A DNA stretch of 64,000 bases from Galbula dea (lineage: Eukaryota > Chordata > Aves > Piciformes > Galbulidae), in the NCBI GenBank assembly GCA_013399015.1, contig VWZX01004886.1:1-64000 (forward strand), in the 5' to 3' direction. The translations under genes and the position numbers were made by a program. This document shows, piece by piece, positions 23,985 to 35,448 of the stretch (position 1 is the stretch's first letter; each line of letters opens with the position of its first letter). The notes under the pieces were generated by a model. The model was given only the letters and a program-made list of their open reading frames with translations, had not been told where the DNA came from and searched no databases.

Positions 23985-24364
23985 TGCAGCTGAGGGCGGG
24001 CAAAGCACCTTCCTTCCTCCCTCCTTCCCACCCCACCCCACGCCCTGGTAGTGCTGCAGGGACTCATCCATTCCCGAGTTACTAATATGCAAATGGCAGC
24101 TTTTGCATGGGCCAGGCGCCAGGCTGCTGGGTGTCAGGGCACCCAAGGGAGCCGGAGGTGGGGCGAGGCGTGGCGGGGAGCCGCATGCTCACCTGGCCCT
24201 GCATGGCAACAGGCAATGGAGCTCTAGGTCCCTTCGGCAGCGGACCCACGGCCGGTTTGAGAGGCAGCGGGTGGCCGAGGAGGGAGGACAAACTGGCAGC
24301 CCCTGGCAACCTGGGGCTGACGGCAGGAGGCTGGGCACACCGTGGATTTCCCTCCACCAGCAGG
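23985..24364 (+). promoter_or_regulatory. POU2F3: POU2F3 promoter and 5' UTR
   Basis: A GC-richer block just before the first coding exon. Elements seen are GAGGGCGGG (GC box, about 23,992-24,000), a CCTTCCTTCCTCCCTCCTTCC run at about 24,010-24,030 (GGAA repeats on the minus strand, potential ETS sites) and the octamer pair at 24087-24108. There is no TATA box. The transcription start cannot be fixed; downstream of the octamers is plausible. The frame of the POU2F3 start codon is open upstream from 24107. Confidence 0.6.
24087..24108. promoter_or_regulatory. POU2F3: Inverted pair of octamer (POU) sites
   Basis: A perfect octamer ATGCAAAT (24087-24094), a six-base spacer, then TTTTGCAT (24101-24108), whose complement ATGCAAAA is a 7/8 octamer. 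The octamer is the consensus site of the OCT/POU2F class, which includes the product of this gene, so autoregulation is a reasonable inference. A TAAT precedes the first site by one base. Confidence 0.65.
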
Positions 24365-24392
24365 ATGGTGAACCTGGAGTCTGTGCACGCAG
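24365..24392 (+). CDS. POU2F3: POU2F3 coding exon 1 (residues 1-10)
   Basis: MVNLESVHA plus the first base of residue 10; human begins MVNLESMHT. The ATG is in strong context (A at -3, G at +4). The donor is GTAAAG, phase 1. The same frame is open upstream to an ATG at 24107, but homology begins at this ATG, so I chose it. Confidence 0.93.
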
Positions 24393-27292
24393 GTAAAGAG
24401 CAGCTGAGGAAGGCTCGGGCTTGGAGCTCACCACGCAGCAAGACCGGGGGCTTGGGCAGGAAAGGGGGTTGCTCTGATTTCTGTGTCTGTGCCTTTCTTC
24501 TTGCTCTCCTCTTTCCTTCTGCTGGAGCTGGCTATCACAGCGAGTGCTGGGTTAAGTGCCAGTTCCCAGCTGGGGATGGATGCTGCCCTGGTCCTGTTTA
24601 GGGGCAAGCCATGGCCATGGTGTGGGTGCACTGCTTATGCTTCCAGCCCTAATGTGGATCAGGGAGCAGGGCACGAAGATCTCTTGGGTACCTGGAAAAA
24701 GGGCATTTAGTGCCTGACCTGTGGGTCCAGCCATTGGGATGAAGCTGGGAGGAGTGAGAGAAGATAAATTCGCAGAGGGATGTGGCAAGGGTGGAGGGGA
24801 GTGTGCATGTGCGTGTGCATGAGAAAGAGTGAGGTGGGACATGGGTTAGGAGAAAAGTTAATGACAAAGAAGGAAAAGGAAGGAGAAATGAATGAGAAGG
24901 GAGCTGTGGAAAGCTGGGTTGAGTGAGGAATGAATGAACAGGAGTACTCAGAAAGAGAGAGGCTCCTTCCAGGCTTTCTCCTCCAAAGGTACATCTTAGA
25001 TAGTCTCACATCTTCTCTGAGCAGCCCTCCCCTCTGCAGTCAGCTGAGGAACAAGATCAATCACTGCCAAATCCCTTGGAGCTGTACTGAGCTCTTTCTT
25101 CCCATGGCAGTGTGATTATAGCTTCTGCCCTCAGCTCAAGCCCCCATGCCCAAGAGTAAGGACTGTGTCCTTGGGCGTGCTGGAGCTGAGGGTGGTGCTG
25201 GGGCAGGAGCAGAGCAGCAGTGAAGGCCAGACCCTGACAGCCCCTTCTGTGGCAGGGACAGACAGCAGGGTGTTGGGTGTATGGAAGCCATGTGCCTTGC
25301 TCATGACCTGTGTCCAGTGCTTTGTGCAGCACAGAACACTGTGTGTTGTCCTCAGGTTTGGAGGAAAGAGGGTGGCTACATCCTTCAGTCTGACCCTGGG
25401 TTTGTGTATCTGTTGGCACGCTGCAGCAAAGCTTAGGAGTCTGGTGGTCCTGGTGTGTGGAAGAGACCATGGGGTCTATGCCTGGTGCTTGGAGCCCGTC
25501 AGCAATCCCTGCCTGCATGTGGGCTCACAAGCAGGCCTTGAGGCAAAGCAGACACCGTGGCAATGCCATCACCTAACAGTGTCAGTCTGCAGCGGGCCGG
25601 CAGAGGTGGCCAAAGCCTCTGCCCGTGGCTGCCTTGCAACCTCCCCATGGCTGTGGGATGCCAGCAGCCCCTCCAGGGCCGGTGGGCATGCTGCTGAGCA
25701 GGTTGGCTCCCTGTGCCAGCCACGAGGAGGACAGCTGGGGAGCCATGAGGAGAGGCTGCAGGAGGCAGGAGACTCGTGGTCTTGGCTCAGCGTGTGAGCC
25801 TGACTAGTCTGAGCACCTGCGATGGGTGTGCTTGTGTGTGGTGTCTCTTGGGGACGCATCCCCCGCAGGCTCCTATCCACCCATCTGCTGTGCTTGTGGG
25901 CGACTCTTTCTTCATGAGAAGATTCCCCAAATCGATACTGTGCCCTCTGTCAAAGCCAGTGGCATCAGTCCCAGGCTGGATTTGGCCAGGAGCTTCACAG
26001 AGCTGGGTTCGTGCTGAGCTTCCATTCTCCCAAGTCATCTCACCCTGCTGCCTGTCAGGAGGGCCTCAGCTCTGAAGAGTCTTTTCACAGGGAGGGAGGC
26101 CAGCCTGGGCCCAAACACTTTCATGTGCCAGAGCCCAGTGCTGGTGGGAAAGTGTTTCTCCAGCTTTGTTCAGTATATTCCATCCTGCGGTCTCCAGTCA
26201 GCATGGCCTTGCAGTAAGCTGCTTGCAGAGGTGTGCTCTGTTTCTTCCCAGGCTGTTGCAGAGAAGATGCAGTGTGCAAGGTGAAGGTGGGCTGCTCAGG
26301 CTCCACACATCCTCCCTCCCTGCTGAGAGGGTTTCCCTGGCAGGTATCACCTCCTCCTCCACAGGCATTTGGATATTTCACCTCCTTGCAGCCTCCAGAG
26401 GGGCTCAGGCACCTCAAACACAGCACAATTCAATAGGCTCCAGGTAATGCTCTCAGTCAAGCTGAGCTCCCTACCACCAGCAGCTTTCATTTTAGCTTTT
26501 TAAAGTCATCAGGTTGGTTTACCCTAGTGCCCATGTCTGAACACCTACTAGGAACAAAAGCTTGGGAAAGCTTTATTTGCTGACACCATTTGTTTCAGCA
26601 AAAATAGAGATGCAGATATATATCCCCAGAGAAGTGTCTGCACTGGTAGAGTTGCTTTGGTCTGGGTGAAGAACCCAGCCTACCCCTGGTCCAGCTATGG
26701 TTGTTAGCTGAGGTCTAGCAGCACATTTTTCATGCAGCCCAGGCCACAGTGGCGGCTCCTAATAGGTCTGTGGTTAGGAACTGGGCAGTCCTGAGTTGAA
26801 TTCTTTTTCCCAGAGTTGGTTTTCTTGTTATTATTTTTTACTAGCCTCCTTCTCCAGGGATTGCCAGGCTTGCAAAGCTGGGAAACAAAAAATTAAACAA
26901 CAACAACAAAGAAAAAGCAGGAGCCTGCATTGAGCTGGACTCCAAGTCTCCCAGCCTGCCTTGTCTTGAGATGGTTTGTCAGCTGAAAGGGGGAGGGAGA
27001 TAAATCCAAAGGCATCACCTCCACTCTGGTTTGTGCTGGAAGGATCCTGGGGGTGCTCAATAAAAAGGGGTTCCTTGTATCTTGGTTCCACTTAGATTCC
27101 AAAGTAATTCCTCTGGATGGCTGCTCCTAGGTCTCAAGGTTCCCTTGGATGGGACTGGTGCTGCACTGTGATGTCCATAGGGACACAGAAGCTGTCCACC
27201 CCAAATCACTCAGCTCTGTAGGCTTTGGGCAAAGGGATTTCTTTTTCTTCCTGGCTTAGTTTGGGGTGGGGTTTTTTGCCTTTTTTTGGTGT

Positions 27293-27380
27293 GTGTTTTT
27301 TCAGGCTGGGTTGGTTGGTTGGTTACTTTTGGGTGGTTTGGTTTGGGGTTTGGGTTTTTTTTGTTGGTGGTTTGGATATT
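27293..27380. repeat. GT-rich low-complexity tract with GGTT repeats
   Basis: Includes GGTTGGTTGGTTGGTT at about 27,309-27,324 and further GGTTTGGGG-type runs. Similar G/T-rich patches occur at about 43,305-43,380, 51,125-51,170 and 52,140-52,190, all with G on the + strand, the coding strand of POU2F3. Confidence 0.7.
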
Positions 27381-28619
27381 TTTTCTCCCTAAGATATTTA
27401 AACTGTAATAACTTGTGTCCCTTTGTGATGGGATTTTGAATCTTTGTGAAAATAAGATTCTTCTGCTCTGTGCATGAGGGAATCAGAAGGTATCTCATTA
27501 TCTCCTGACTCCAGAAGGAGGGAACTGAACTGGTGGATAGCAGGTGATATGTAATCAAGTCACAGCAGCAGCTCCTCTTTTCCTGCCCACCCATCCCAGG
27601 ATGGAAAGGATCCTTTCTAACTGTGAGCTGAGGGTTCACTCCTGCCAGAGGGATAGAGCTTCTGATGGTTTGCTTTTGTGTCTTCTCTCTTCAGCTCTGC
27701 CTGGACTGCTCTGTACCCATAAGGGGCTCCTTAGTTCCAGGCTTTAGATCCTTTTCTTTCACTAATATGCATTAATTCCTTATTTCTGTGCTCACAATGG
27801 AACCCCTATTACTATTTTTTGCTAACTTGCAGACTTTCTCCTTGCAGCAAGCACCAAACTTCTGCACCCTTTACCATTTTTTTATGTTGTTTCATGAGAA
27901 CTTGGCTTTTTTTTTTTTTCTTCAAGATACTTCTTGGCAGCAGCCAAAACTTTATGCTTTGTAGATTGCCTAAGTTAGGGTCCCTTGGCAGTATTAAAAG
28001 ACAAGGAGATGTTTATGGCTGATGATAATTACTCTTCCTGCAGTAGCAGTGCTTGGAAGCCCCACAAAATGTTCATGTCTTAATTGCAGTGGGTTTATTT
28101 GAAGGGGAAAAAATCCCACAACTCTTTTTCTTTCTTTCTTTCTTCTTTCTCCTTTTTCCCTTCACTTAATACAGTTTTAAGAAAGGAAGTTTCTGAAGTA
28201 TGTGAATGTTTCTGTCTCTGGTAAAAAAACATCTGGTCATTTCTTCAGTTTCCTTCATTCATCTGCTGAAGGAAAAACTTCAAACCTCTACCTAAAAAAA
28301 CCTATTCCATTTTGCCCCCCCCCCCAAAAAAAGCAGCTAATTTGCCATTTGCACACTGGAAGTTTGAAGAGGGGAAAAGCAAACCTGAACAAACAAACCA
28401 AAAGACCTGACTGCCCTAGTGTGAGCAAGAGAGGGAAAGAGCTATAAAACCCTACAAGGTTCTTCTCACCCTTTTGGCCATTTGGACATAACACAAGACA
28501 TATACAGGGAAGAGGAAAAGGTTTGTATGATGCCTTTAAGAAGGTTTCCACCTGCCTTTTCTACCCCAGCAAAACCACAGCAAACACTGGCCCAGCTTCC
28601 ATGCTGTTGTTATTACTGG

Positions 28620-28627
28620 ATGCAAAT
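28620..28627 (+). promoter_or_regulatory. POU2F3: Octamer site in POU2F3 intron 1
   Basis: A perfect ATGCAAAT, 278 bases before the possible cassette exon at 28905. An AT-rich TATATAGATATAG lies between them at about 28,687. Binding is inferred only from the motif. Confidence 0.4.
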
Positions 28628-28904
28628 CAGATGATTTCTGTGACCAGGATTGGCTGCAGGAAGCACATGCAAAGCAGTTGGTTCTTTATATAGATATAGA
28701 AAAATATTATATTTTCTTTTTTTATCCCCCAACTAGCCTGGAAAGAGTTAAAATTCCCATGCAAAGGGTAGAAGAGTGTGATTGGGGTGCCCATCTGAAT
28801 TTGAATAGATAGTCTTCCTTCCTTCCCTGCTGTGTACTTTGGCTCTTTCCAGGAGATGAGCAACCCTCTCTAAAATTGACTTTTCCCACCTTTTTTTTTT
28901 CCAG

Positions 28905-28958
28905 CTGTCCCCGAAGGAGAACGTGGCCCCGGGTGTGGTGGCAGCCATCACTTCAAGG
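28905..28958 (+). other. POU2F3: Possible alternative (cassette) exon of POU2F3
   Basis: A 54-nt segment follows a strong acceptor (ten T, then CCAG) and precedes donor GTAAAT. Its length is a multiple of three, and it is open in the phase needed between exon 1 and exon 2 (phase 1 to phase 1). It would add 18 residues rich in Gly, Pro and charged residues between A9 and E10. It is GC-rich with several CpG in otherwise AT-rich intron, which suggests selection. I do not recognise the peptide, and a chance exon-like segment is possible. Confidence 0.35.
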
Positions 28959-29721
28959 GTAAATGGCACATTCACTGGCACTGCTAAGGATGGGGGGAAA
29001 CACTGCAGGAGGTTTGATGCCAAGCACTTTTCTTGCTCCTGGCTTGGGGACGCTGCTTTGGAGCAAGGCAGCTTGGTAGCATGTGGGAGAGAGCAGGGGA
29101 AACAGTTTGCAAACAGGGAGCAGAGGCACTGAGAGAAACAACCTGAGTTTGCAAGGGAGCAAGAGCAGAAGAGAGACTTTGCTTCCCTCTCTGGCAGCAT
29201 CTAGCTGTCTGCCTGCCCTTCTGAGGCTTTCTACAGCACCAAGCACCAGCCCAGCTCAGCCATCTAGAGGGACAAGCAGAGGATGTGGGAGAGGAAGGGG
29301 AAGCTGGAAAGGGGATGCCCTTACCTCCACAGGTATGGTGGAGGACAGTGTCAAACTGTGAACCACACCAGCTGGCTTGGGAAGCCTGCAGAGAAAGCTC
29401 AGGGGAGAGGCCAGGGAGGCTGGGAGGGCTCCCAGTGGTTAAACAACTCTGCATCCTCTGGGCAGGAGGTGAGAACAACAAGAGCAAACTGGGGAGGGGG
29501 GAAAGGAATGAGGGAAGGGGGATGCAAAGAGCAACAGGAGGGAAAGTGCATCCTCGGAGCTGATGAATATTCTAGTGACTGTATGTTGAGGAATCAGAAA
29601 TTTGAAAGTCTGATGGTTTATTATAATTACACATTCATTTGTGCTGTTTAGTGGAAGCCACATGTGCCTGTTGCCTGGGACTGTGACCTGTTATTAAAAT
29701 CAGTTGTGCCTCCTTTTCCAG

Positions 29722-29793
29722 AGATCAAGATGAGCGGTGGTGATGCGGCAGATTCCACAGATACTCGGCACGAACCCGACCAGGTGGAGCCAG
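29722..29793 (+). CDS. POU2F3: POU2F3 coding exon 2 (residues 10-34)
   Basis: The acceptor TTTTCCAG ends at 29721. The two leading bases complete residue 10 (Glu; Asp in human as recalled), then IKMSGGDAADSTDTR, close to human IKMSGDVADSTDAR, and EPDQVEP. It leaves in phase 1 (first base of Gly) before GTAAGG. An internal methionine in KMSG is a possible downstream start for transcripts lacking exon 1. Confidence 0.94.
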
Positions 29794-32552
29794 GTAAGGA
29801 GGGTCCAGGACATGGGGAGCAGGTGAGGGAACCCAAGGAGGGAGGGGAAGGGAAAGAAAAGGGAGGCATGGGTGCTGGAAGTTTCTGTCCATGCTTTGCT
29901 TGACTCCTGTTGCTGCTACCTTGTGCTCTTCTACCAGCCTGGGAGCTGATCAAGAATGTGCTCAGGGCTAGGACTGCCTCGGTATCTTGATCAGCATGCA
30001 AGATCCTTCTGTATCAGCAGGGAATCTGTCTGTGTTTCAGTGGTTTTAGCATGGAAATACACTCACATCTTGCCAGGGGATTGGTGCCATTGAAATAGTC
30101 TTGGTCTGCTCAGTCTAGCACAAGCAGCTCTTCATTTTACACAGAGTTCACGTCAGGAACATTTCCTTAGATAAAACTCCCTGGGGACTAAGCCTTTTCT
30201 TGGCTGAGTAGGAAAATGGGAGGGATTTTGAGAATAATCTAATCCACCCAGGTAGTTCCAGACAAAATTTATTGCTCTTCATCTTGAAGCATGATTGTGT
30301 TTCTCACCTCCACTACTCCCACCTGATGGATCCTCAGACTCCATGCTAGAAGCCCCAGGATTCCTCGGGTATGGAAAGCTGAAGAACAGGGCAAGCCTTT
30401 GAAGAGGATAGCCCTGGTGTTAGCATTGATTTCTGCCAGGTTCCCTATCAACTTCTGCACTGCCACAAGGTGTGGTTCAACACCAGAAGAAAAGCAGTTT
30501 GGTATTTTCTGGCATCACTTCTGGCTGCCACTGCCTGCAATGGGCGTTGTGTGCAAGACCTCGAGTCTGTAATTCCACCAAGGCTCATGGCCAGAGTCAC
30601 CTTTTTAGGTGAATAAACAACAAGAGATATTTTTAGCACCCACTAGGTATAACAAATTAAGATTATTAGAAGCTGTGAGGCTCATCTGCAGGCTTAGAAA
30701 TAACCATCTGGTCTCTACCCAAACTGGTAGAGACAAAGTAGAAGAATCATGGTTCTCTGAGTCAAGAAGGGCCCTAAGCTTGGGGCAGGGAGATGTGTAA
30801 CAGCAGATTAGAGCTTTGCATGGGATAATCTTACTGTTTCTGTTTTACTTCTGTCATTTGAGAGAACTTAGGAAAAATAAGGTCTTGGGAAAGCCAGAGA
30901 ACTCTAGGCATGTTTTAATGGGACTAAATCTAGCCCTTTAGTTACACCTTGCACTGGGGACTAGAAAGCCTCTGTGCTCTTCTCTATTAAGATGTGTTGT
31001 TTGACATAATCTAAGGTAGAGATAAAATCTGGTTTCATTCACATCCATGGACTTTGACTGACTCTGGTCAGGTCAGCAGCTGCCCAAGGCTTTCAGATGA
31101 CCCTCAGTTAGGAGGATTTTTTTGAGATAAATGTTTCTAAGCTACCTAGCAGCAAGCCTGGTAGCTGTTCCAGGGCTTTAAATTGGGATCCAGAGTCTCC
31201 TGAAAGGTTTCATGCATCTTGGGAAAGAGATCTAGTGGAAAGCAGAGCAGAATTAAGATTAGGGGAGGCTGTGTTATTATGAGAGTCTGTGTTTGGGGTT
31301 GGTATTGCTGGTACTAAATGTGGTGGGAGGCTCTGGCTGCTGCTGTTGTAGTCAATACTGTTAAAAAGGTGAGAAGCTCCACACTTCACTGGATAAAATA
31401 GGTTTTTCAGCTTAAGTTTCCCAGACAGCCATTAGTGTTAGCTGTAGCACCTCTTTCTAGTGGTAATTGAGAAAAGAAAGCAGAGAAGTGAAGTCAATTT
31501 GTTTTAAAAGAACAAAAATGTTTGTAGCAGCATTAGCTCTGCTCTAGGAGCCTTCAAATCAAGCAGGGAAATCAGAACAAGTAAATCTCCTTCATTTGCA
31601 ATAGTGACACTTCCCTGGGGACTGATACAAGGAACCTGTTTAAATTATCCTTCTTTTTTCCCTAATGCAGTCCCCGTTGACTGCTTGATCTGTTCAGGAT
31701 CTTCAGACATCACCACATCAGACTCTTTAGCTGTGGTGAGAGACACTGCAGGGAGTTAGGAGCTTCTAGTGGAAAGGTGCTCCAGCAAAGAGCCACAACC
31801 TCTCCTGAGGGGTGACCAGTCCCTTTCAGGACTCTCAGAGAAGAGAGTGGCCAGGGCAGGGCACAAACTATTGCTCAGCTCTGTATGTTGTACTTCAGGT
31901 GCTGTAACCTGGTCCATCAGCCCCCCTGGCAGCCACCACCAGCCAAGCCCATGGAGGGAGGGTCTGTCTCCATGCTCTACCTAAAACCTCTACACATCTT
32001 TGCTGGCCTTTTTTTTTCTTCCCTCCTCCTCTTTCTGACCATTCTGTTTATAAACAGCAGAGCTCTTTGTACTGCACTTCCCTGGAAGTTTTTATTTTCC
32101 CTTATACACCTTGTTAGGGGAATATTTACTGCAACACCTCAGAGTGTTTTGTTTACTAGCTTCATGTGGGAGAATCTGTTTCCCCATGACTCATTCACTG
32201 AAGACCCATTTCCTAATGAATTGGACCAACCCACAGCAGCTCCCCAGGAATATTGTTACCCCCAAAGGAGGGGGCAGCTACCAAACTAACACTGTTATCA
32301 CTTGTAAAGAATGGAAATCCTTCGAGGTGCAGACTTTCAAAGGCCTTTCAGCAGCACAAGATGCAGGCTGGTTCCAAAGAAAAAAACTAGAATGGAAAAT
32401 AAATAAATAAAATACTGGAGGGAGTTGGGTGCCAAAATGCTTTTGTAAACCAAGCCCTTGATCTAAACCTGATGCCTAAAGATCTGATGGGAAGTGTCAG
32501 TAGAAGCAGCATAATCTCAGCCTTTCATATCTCTGCCAGTGCTAGGTTTAGA

Positions 32553-32565
32553 GGGGGGGGGGGGG
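32553..32565. repeat. Poly(G) run, 13 bases
   Basis: An uninterrupted G13 followed by AAAGG. Length is uncertain, as such runs are prone to sequencing error. Confidence 0.85.
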
Positions 32566-34340
32566 AAAGGTAATTTGGTTCATTGTTTGACTTTGAAAGG
32601 GTTTGAAATAATCATGGGGCTTTTTCCTGAGAAAATGCTCAGAATTGTTCACCTTCCATGGGAGGTTTGGAAATAGAAGCTGTGTTTTTTTTATTAATTC
32701 TTTGTCATCCACACTGACTTCATAGCAAATGCTTCAAAGCATTTCAGTAAGATGCTCTCCAAAACCCATGGCTTCTTGATTCCACTCCTCCATGTCTCCT
32801 GGTTGCAGTGAACTTTTGCCATTCTCCAAGAAAACCTGATTTAAAACCCCAAGGATCTAAGGAACATCACCTCCCTTGCCCAGTCCTGTGAGCCTTAAGA
32901 GGGCTTCAGGTTCTTTACTTTACTTTTCTCTTTACCTCTGCCTGTTTTATCCCAGCACATGGGTGAGGGGGAAGCAGGGAATGGTCACAAGCTTCTCCCA
33001 TGAGCTCCTGGAGGTTGGACTGCCTTTCCTCATCTCCCAGGTGCAGCCCCAGCCCTAGCACTGGGTCATGTCTCCACCCTGAAGGTCCTGCTCCTCTCAC
33101 CCCTCTCCTGGGTGATGGTTTAACGCTTGCTGTGCGGTGGCTGGGCTCAGAGGCTGTGCCTCTGCCTCCATGGGGGGTAATGACAAGCCTTGAGTTTTAT
33201 GCTTGGCTGCAAGCTCTTTTCATCTTTTTGAAACAGATGAAAGCCATGCCAGCAAGTTCTGGGTTGATTTTTTGGATGGGAACTGTGGGGGCTTGGCACT
33301 GCTGAGTGTCGCCCCTGGTCTTCAAGCCGAGAGGCAGAGATCTCCCCCTTCTTGTGGTTTATCTAAGCCCTCTGTATCTGATGCAACAAACTGCTGAGGT
33401 GGGACTTGCCTCTGTCTGTCTGTTTGTTTGTGTCAGACACTTGTTCCCCACTTATCTGCTCGATCAAAACAGGTTACACCAAGCCGAGCTACTTCCCTTT
33501 GATTTCATCTGTTGAGGCTATGGGGGGGAAGCCAAAGCTTTAACAAAAGGGCGATAGGGAAGCTCTTCAAACACAACCATCGGTAACTGAATAGCTGCAG
33601 GCACTCTGAACATCTTCCCTCCCCACCCTGAACCCAGGGATCTGGCCAGGCTGCCAGGAGCCCAGGGTGGGGTGCACGATGGGCACCCCAACAGCCGGGG
33701 AGAGGAGCTGGGGTGTGGACGTGTGGGTGCAATGTAGGGCAACCCTACAGCCTTATCGCTGCCTCTGGAGCTGCTGGTATCACTCTCTGGGACACTGCTG
33801 CTGGGCTGACCCTGCTGCTTGGTCCAGCTGCCTCAGGTCTGGGAGCTGGAAGGGCAAGCAGCCAGGTAGAGGAGTGTGGTTTTGTGAGGAGGGCTCATGG
33901 AGCCAGAAAGCTGGGCTCTGGTGGCAATGGGAGCAGGGTTATCTATGCTTGGGTAGCCTGAGTGCCTTAGGAAGCAATAAAGCAGGTATCTTGTCTCTGA
34001 GGGTAGGAAAGACCCTTTCCTTTAAGTCCCCAGAAAGTTGGTTAGGAACTATGATGCCTCTGCTCCTGTGCTCTTACAAATTGTCCCTTTTGAGGGGATG
34101 ATCCTGTGAATGCCATGCTTCTCCCCTTGCATCCTCAGCTTCAGCCAGCTTGTGCCTGTGGAAGGATGTTGGTGTGAGACACCTTCCTCCACTGCTGCCA
34201 TAAGACACATAAGGTCCCCTGGCAGAGGAGGAGAGAAAGCCAGGGCAGCACTGAAACTGGACACCAAGACTCCCACCCGAGCATGAACTTCTCTCAGTGC
34301 CCCAGCTTCTATGTCAGTACATTTGGCTTTAAATCCATAC

Positions 34341-34440
34341 CACAGAATGACAGAATCATGCAAGTTGGAAGAGACCTCTCAGATCATCAAGTCCAACCAT
34401 CAACCTATCCCTCCCATGCCACTAAACCATGTCCCTAAGG
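34341..34440 (-). mobile_element. CR1 LINE 3' end fragment, antisense
   Basis: Begins CACAGAATGACAGAATCATG, the CR1 3' terminus in reverse, then TTGGAAGAGACCTCTCAGATCA and CCATCAACCTATCC, and ends near ACTAAACCATGTCCCT. Only about 100 bases remain. It belongs to the subfamily also represented at 44117 and 61255 (TGGTTTAGTGGCATGG in sense). Confidence 0.88.
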
Positions 34441-35163
34441 GAAAAACAGAGACCTTGTCTCAGTCTGCCTCTGTGACACACACTCCCTGAACAGTTTATC
34501 TCTGTTCCTCAGCTCCAAAGTGAGGGTCCCAGTCTCTTCTCCCACCCTTTTCCCAGCGTGTAAGCTCTTTGCTGCAGGTGCTGCTCTCTCCAGGGATGGG
34601 TACAGCTCTGAGCAGAGTGGATCCCTGATCTCTGCTGGGCTCTGGGAAGGCTGTTGACTGGATTCCAATCACAGGTGTCAGGGTAGGGTCTCCTTGGAAC
34701 AGGAAGGCTCATGCTGGAATAGAGAACGGAGGCTCTGACCTGTCTACCTCAGGCCAAAGGAGAGGTGCACAAGCAGGGATGTCAGACTGAGCAGTGCCAT
34801 GTGTGAGATGAGTTGGTTAGTGCTCATGCTGTGCACAGGGACACTCCTTGCTGCCCTCAGCAGCCAAGCCGAGGGCTGCACAGCCTGAGTGGGTTTTTCC
34901 TTTTCCTGCTGCCTTTTGTTGTTCCTTCTTCAGCTGGAGATGGAAGCAGATTGCCAGGCCAAAGTCTTTTGAGGAAACTTGGCCTTCCCTGGCCCCACAC
35001 TTAGCCTAGTCCTTGGCTACACCTTTAAACTCCAAGCTCTCCCTGGTGAAACTTTCCTCAAAGCCTCCAGGATTTCTCTTGTCTTTTCCCCCTGCAGCCA
35101 TGGACAGCCCCAGGACAAGTCCCAAAGAAATGAAAGCAGCAGCAGGCAGGCTGGAAGCAGCTG

Positions 35164-35199
35164 GTTGCTATGGCAATTGGGCCTGCTTGGGATTTGCAT
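35164..35199. promoter_or_regulatory. POU2F3: RFX-like X-box next to an octamer site
   Basis: GTTGCTATGGCAAT (35164-35177) matches 12 of 14 bases of the palindromic RFX X-box GTTGCCATGGCAAC. Fourteen bases on, ATTTGCAT (35192-35199) is a perfect octamer. The cluster is a candidate intronic enhancer; function is inferred from motifs only. Confidence 0.45.
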
Positions 35200-35348
35200 A
35201 AGGCTGAGGATTTTCATAGCACAGCCACATTTAAGGCAAGCAGAAGAAATTTCCATATTCCCAGCTCCGAGTCAGTTGGGGCGTGGGGGAGGCCAGAAGG
35301 GGGATATTTGAAATTCAAATGAAGGTGATTAGGGTTTGAGGTTGGGTT

Positions 35349-35385
35349 ATTTTCTTTCTTTTTTTTCTTTCTTTCTTGTTTTTTT

Positions 35386-35448
<63 letters not shown>

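Larger units (their letters stand above)
24393..29721 (+). other. POU2F3: POU2F3 intron 1 (5.3 kb)
   Basis: Contains a purine-rich stretch (about 24,760-24,930), GT-rich low-complexity DNA (27,230-27,380), a C11/A7 run (28315-28332), a CTTT-rich tract (about 28,120-28,160), an octamer at 28620-28627 and a possible cassette exon at 28905-28958. No transposable element was recognised. Confidence 0.8.
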
